The position numbers were made by a program, and so were the translations under genes. DNA of 64,000 nt, taken from NCBI GenBank assembly GCA_023382675.1, contig JAHDWN010000008.1, positions 111,322-175,321 of the forward strand, given 5' to 3'. Shown here piece after piece: positions 61,411 through 64,000 of this stretch. The DNA comes from Anaerolineae bacterium (GTDB lineage: Bacteria; Chloroflexota; Anaerolineae; Aggregatilineales; Phototrophicaceae). Positions within the stretch are counted from its first letter, which is position 1. Each line of letters opens with the position of its first letter. The notes beneath the pieces are model-generated. The model saw only the letters and a program-made list of their open reading frames with translations, was not told the DNA's origin and did not search any database.

Positions 61411-62292
61411 GTGCAACAAGCATTGACCCTCGATCAGCTCAAATTGCAGCAGCAGCGCTCGAAGCGCAGGCGCGGCGTTGTTTACTATGTTGGCGTCATT
61501 CTGATAGCTGCATTTATGCTCTACCCCGTCGTCTGGCTCGTCGCCAGCTCGCTGAAAGCGCCGGATGAGATCTGGACGAACGTCGCATCGCTCATCCCAA
61601 GTGAATTCCACTTCGAGAATTACGCCGAAGGCTGGTCGGGCTTTGGCGGCATCACTTTTGCCACCTTTTTCCGCAACTCGTTCATCGTCGCGGGATTTGG
61701 GACGTTGTTCACCGTGGTCAGTTCCGCCATCGTCGCCTATGGTTTTGCCCGTGTCAAGTTCGTCGGCAGCGGCATCTGGTTTTCAATCATGCTGCTGACC
61801 TTGATGCTGCCGAATCAGATCTTGATGATCCCCCAGTACATCATTTTCAACCAACTCGACTGGATTAATACATTCTTGCCGCTACTTGTCCCTAAACTTG
61901 GCGGCGATGTCTTCTTCATCTTCATGATCATTCAATTCATTCGCGGCATCCCCGTTGACCTGGATGAAGCGGCGATGATTGACGGGTGCAGTAAGACAGG
62001 CATATTCTTCCGCATCATCTTGCCGCAGATTGTGCCCGCACTGGTGACAGCGGCGATCTTCTCCTTCTACTGGACATGGGAAGATTTCCTGGGGCCTCTC
62101 GTCTATCTGCAAGACCCGAACCTGTATACTGTGTCGCTCGCTTTGCGCGCCTTCGCTGATACCGGGAGTGTCACTAACTGGGGCGCGGTCTTTGCCATGT
62201 TGACACTGTCACTCGTCCCTGTCATCCTGATCTTCGTCTTCTTCCAGCGCTATCTGGTCGAGGGCATCGCGACGACAGGCTTGAAGGGGTAG
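61411..62292 (+). CDS. Sugar ABC transporter permease 2 (MalG/UgpE type)
   Basis: A 293-residue inner-membrane permease: first helix VILIAAFMLYPVVWLVASSL, and EAA loop DLDEAAMIDGCSKTGIFFRI. GTG is the start, with GGAGGG inside the end of permease 1, indicating coupled translation. The C-terminus FFQRYLVEGIATTGLKG is the classical family ending. Together with permease 1 it forms the channel. Confidence 0.92.
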   Translation: MQQALTLDQLKLQQQRSKRRRGVVYYVGVILIAAFMLYPVVWLVASSLKAPDEIWTNVASLIPSEFHFENYAEGWSGFGGITFATFFRNSFIVAGFGTLFTVVSSAIVAYGFARVKFVGSGIWFSIMLLTLMLPNQILMIPQYIIFNQLDWINTFLPLLVPKLGGDVFFIFMIIQFIRGIPVDLDEAAMIDGCSKTGIFFRIILPQIVPALVTAAIFSFYWTWEDFLGPLVYLQDPNLYTVSLALRAFADTGSVTNWGAVFAMLTLSLVPVILIFVFFQRYLVEGIATTGLKG

Positions 62293-62297
62293 CGACG

Positions 62298-62969
62298 TTG
62301 GTGACAGACGTGACTGATCACAGGCGACGAAACACACCGAGCGACGAGCGCACTGAGCTTGCTGAGCACGTCGAAACGTGGTCATCGTTCGTCATGGCGA
62401 ACATTCTGTGGACCATTCTTTCCATCCCGTTGATCACCCTACCGGCTGCAACAGCGGGCTTGTTCGCCTTCATGTCTGCGCGCGCGCGCGGCATTCACTG
62501 CGATTTGTTCGGCACATTTTTCGGTGCAATGCGCAGGCTCTGGCTCAAATCGATGCTGCTCATGATCGTGAATATGCTCGTCGGCGGATTGATCGCGCTC
62601 AATATATCGATTTTTCCGCACATGAACACGTCGAGCGATCCCTTGGCATTTATCGCACGGAGTGTGACAGTCTTCGTGGGATTAGCGCTGCTGCTCGTCA
62701 ACATGTACGCCTGGCATCTCCTCGTACTATTCGACGAAGTGCCGCTCAGTCATGTTCTGATGTCGTCATTCAGGTTGGTCGTCGCGCATCCGTGGTGGTC
62801 GCTGGGTATCCTGATCACGACGTCAGTGCCCGTGCTAATCAGCCTGCTGCTTCCGCGCGCCATCTTTCTTTTAGGAACAATATCTAGCTGCGCTTTTATC
62901 ATCACTTGGGGGACCTGGCGCATCATTCGCCGCCACTTTCCCGACGATGAACCAGTAACGGAAGGATAA
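62298..62969 (+). CDS. YesL/DUF624 family membrane protein
   Basis: A ~223-residue protein of about five hydrophobic helices. The N-terminal helix region [20 protein letters not shown] and the [13 protein letters not shown] segment are typical of YesL. DUF624 proteins are often encoded in CUT1 sugar operons; their exact role is unresolved. The start could be TTG 62298 or GTG 62301, both five to eight bases from the permease stop. It precedes the third dehydrogenase gene by four bases, so it is part of the operon. Confidence 0.85.
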   Translation: MVTDVTDHRRRNTPSDERTELAEHVETWSSFVMANILWTILSIPLITLPAATAGLFAFMSARARGIHCDLFGTFFGAMRRLWLKSMLLMIVNMLVGGLIALNISIFPHMNTSSDPLAFIARSVTVFVGLALLLVNMYAWHLLVLFDEVPLSHVLMSSFRLVVAHPWWSLGILITTSVPVLISLLLPRAIFLLGTISSCAFIITWGTWRIIRRHFPDDEPVTEG

Positions 62970-62973
62970 AAAC

Positions 62974-64000
62974 GTGTCGCGTAAACGTTATGCGCTCGTC
63001 GGAACCGGCGCGCGCGCGGGGATGTTTGTCAATGCGCTGTGTTCGACGTATCACGATCGCGCTGAATTGGTCGCTTTTTGCGACCTCAGCGAAACGCGGA
63101 TGCGCTGGCACAACCAGCAGTTGGAGCAGCAGTATCACCGGCCCCCGCTGCCACAATACCCGGCCGAACGCTTCGACGCGATGATCGCTGAAACACGCCC
63201 CGACACTGTCATCGTCGCCACCAAAGACAGCACCCATCACACCTACATCGTGCGGGCGATGGAACTCGGCTGCGATGTGATCACAGAGAAGCCGATGACA
63301 ACCGACATTGAGCGTATGCGGGCAATTTATGATGCTATCGCGCGCACGGGCAAGTCACTGCGCGTTACCTTCAATTATCGGTATGCGCCTGCTTACACTC
63401 TGTTTCGCAAGCTGATCATGGATGGGGTCGTCGGCAGACCGCTGGCGGTCGATTTTTCGTGGCTGCTCGATACGAGCCATGGCGCGGATTATTTCCGGCG
63501 CTGGCATCGCCAAAAGCAGAACAGCGGCGGCCTGCTCGTACACAAGGCGACCCATCACTTCGACCTCGTCAACTGGTGGATCGACTCGTATCCGCGCCAG
63601 GTGATGGCGATGGGCGATCTGCTCTTTTATGGCCGCGAAAATGCCGAGCAGCGCGGTGAACACTACTCGTATACGCGTTACACAGGCATCCCAGAAGCGG
63701 CGAACGATCCGTTTGCGCTGTTTCTGGATCAAAGTGCGGCGCTGCGCGGCCTGTATCTGGATGCGGAAAGCGAAACCGGCTACATTCGCGACCAGAATGT
63801 CTTCGGCGAACCGATCACCATCGAAGATACCATGAGCGTTTCCGTGCGCTATCGCAACGGCGTCATTCTCTCCTACTGCCTGATCGCGTATAGTCCGTGG
63901 GAAGGGTTGCACGTCGCTGTCACCGGGACGAAAGGACGCCTCGAAATGGACATCGCCGAGAACATCACTCACTTGTTGGGCGATGGCAAAGCGAACGGCG
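62974..64000 (+). CDS. Gfo/Idh/MocA-family oxidoreductase 3, partial (runs off right edge)
   Basis: From GTG 62974, with GGAAGG in the end of the YesL gene, an open frame continues to the window end (342 codons). It reads [20 protein letters not shown] (Rossmann motif), [14 protein letters not shown] (EKP motif), and [20 protein letters not shown] (active-site helix with His), and still lacks its C-terminus. The middle ([19 protein letters not shown]) resembles larger 400-450 residue dehydrogenases, so about 100 residues may be missing. It is probably a catabolic enzyme for the sugar imported by the adjacent transporter. Confidence 0.9.
   Translation, partial: MSRKRYALVGTGARAGMFVNALCSTYHDRAELVAFCDLSETRMRWHNQQLEQQYHRPPLPQYPAERFDAMIAETRPDTVIVATKDSTHHTYIVRAMELGCDVITEKPMTTDIERMRAIYDAIARTGKSLRVTFNYRYAPAYTLFRKLIMDGVVGRPLAVDFSWLLDTSHGADYFRRWHRQKQNSGGLLVHKATHHFDLVNWWIDSYPRQVMAMGDLLFYGRENAEQRGEHYSYTRYTGIPEAANDPFALFLDQSAALRGLYLDAESETGYIRDQNVFGEPITIEDTMSVSVRYRNGVILSYCLIAYSPWEGLHVAVTGTKGRLEMDIAENITHLLGDGKANG

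Overview
The window looks like a chromosomal segment of a Chloroflexota bacterium (Anaerolineae-like). This is inferred from the mix of very large MalT-type LuxR regulators in tandem, several sugar ABC transporters with Gfo/Idh/MocA dehydrogenases, Thr/Pro-rich linkers and a contractile injection system; no rRNA or other phylogenetic marker is present. No tRNA, rRNA, CRISPR array or intact insertion sequence was seen.

Region 1 (1-13437, minus strand) is a contractile injection system (CIS, Afp/PVC-like) operon. In transcription order it encodes a DUF4255/Pvc16-type protein, sheath, tube, a Pro/Ala-rich protein, an Afp7-type LysM protein, a VgrG-like spike, a PAAR-like tip candidate, a gp25-like baseplate protein, a baseplate J protein with a C-terminal Asp-box propeller, and a tail protein I-like protein. 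Three single-pass membrane proteins follow; two share an N-terminal domain and one carries two LysM domains. The AAA ATPase and tape measure are not in view.

Region 2 (13.7-43.5 kb) is bounded by two direct copies of a ~120 bp intergenic repeat that contains a terminator. It starts with a small frameshifted gene and three tandem MalT-like LuxR regulators (minus strand). Then come plus-strand genes for an RDD protein, an unknown membrane protein, six paralogous membrane-anchored alpha/beta hydrolases, a PAF-acetylhydrolase-like enzyme, an S33-type peptidase, two beta-lactamase-fold hydrolases, three CPBP intramembrane proteases, and an ABC exporter whose permease is frameshifted. Nearly every transcription unit here is preceded by the same cis element: two direct CAATCAACCC boxes about 34 bp apart and a conserved tail about 30-60 bp before the start codon, usually just after a hairpin. 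It is absent before genes internal to operons. I read this as an undescribed regulon, probably served by the adjacent MalT-like proteins.

Region 3 (44.0-55.1 kb, plus) is a sugar sensing and uptake locus: a hybrid histidine kinase, a substrate-binding protein that is an internal tandem duplication, an RbsA-type ATPase and RbsC-type permease, a third stand-alone copy of the binding domain, a REC-kinase protein and a NarL-type regulator.

Region 4 (55.1-64.0 kb) is a carbohydrate catabolic locus. It has remnants of LacI regulators, two Gfo/Idh/MocA dehydrogenases and an intact LacI regulator on the minus strand. Divergently there is a CUT1 ABC transporter (binding protein and two permeases), a YesL/DUF624 protein and a third dehydrogenase cut by the window end. 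Two matching 12-bp palindromes in the divergent promoter region are probable LacI operators.
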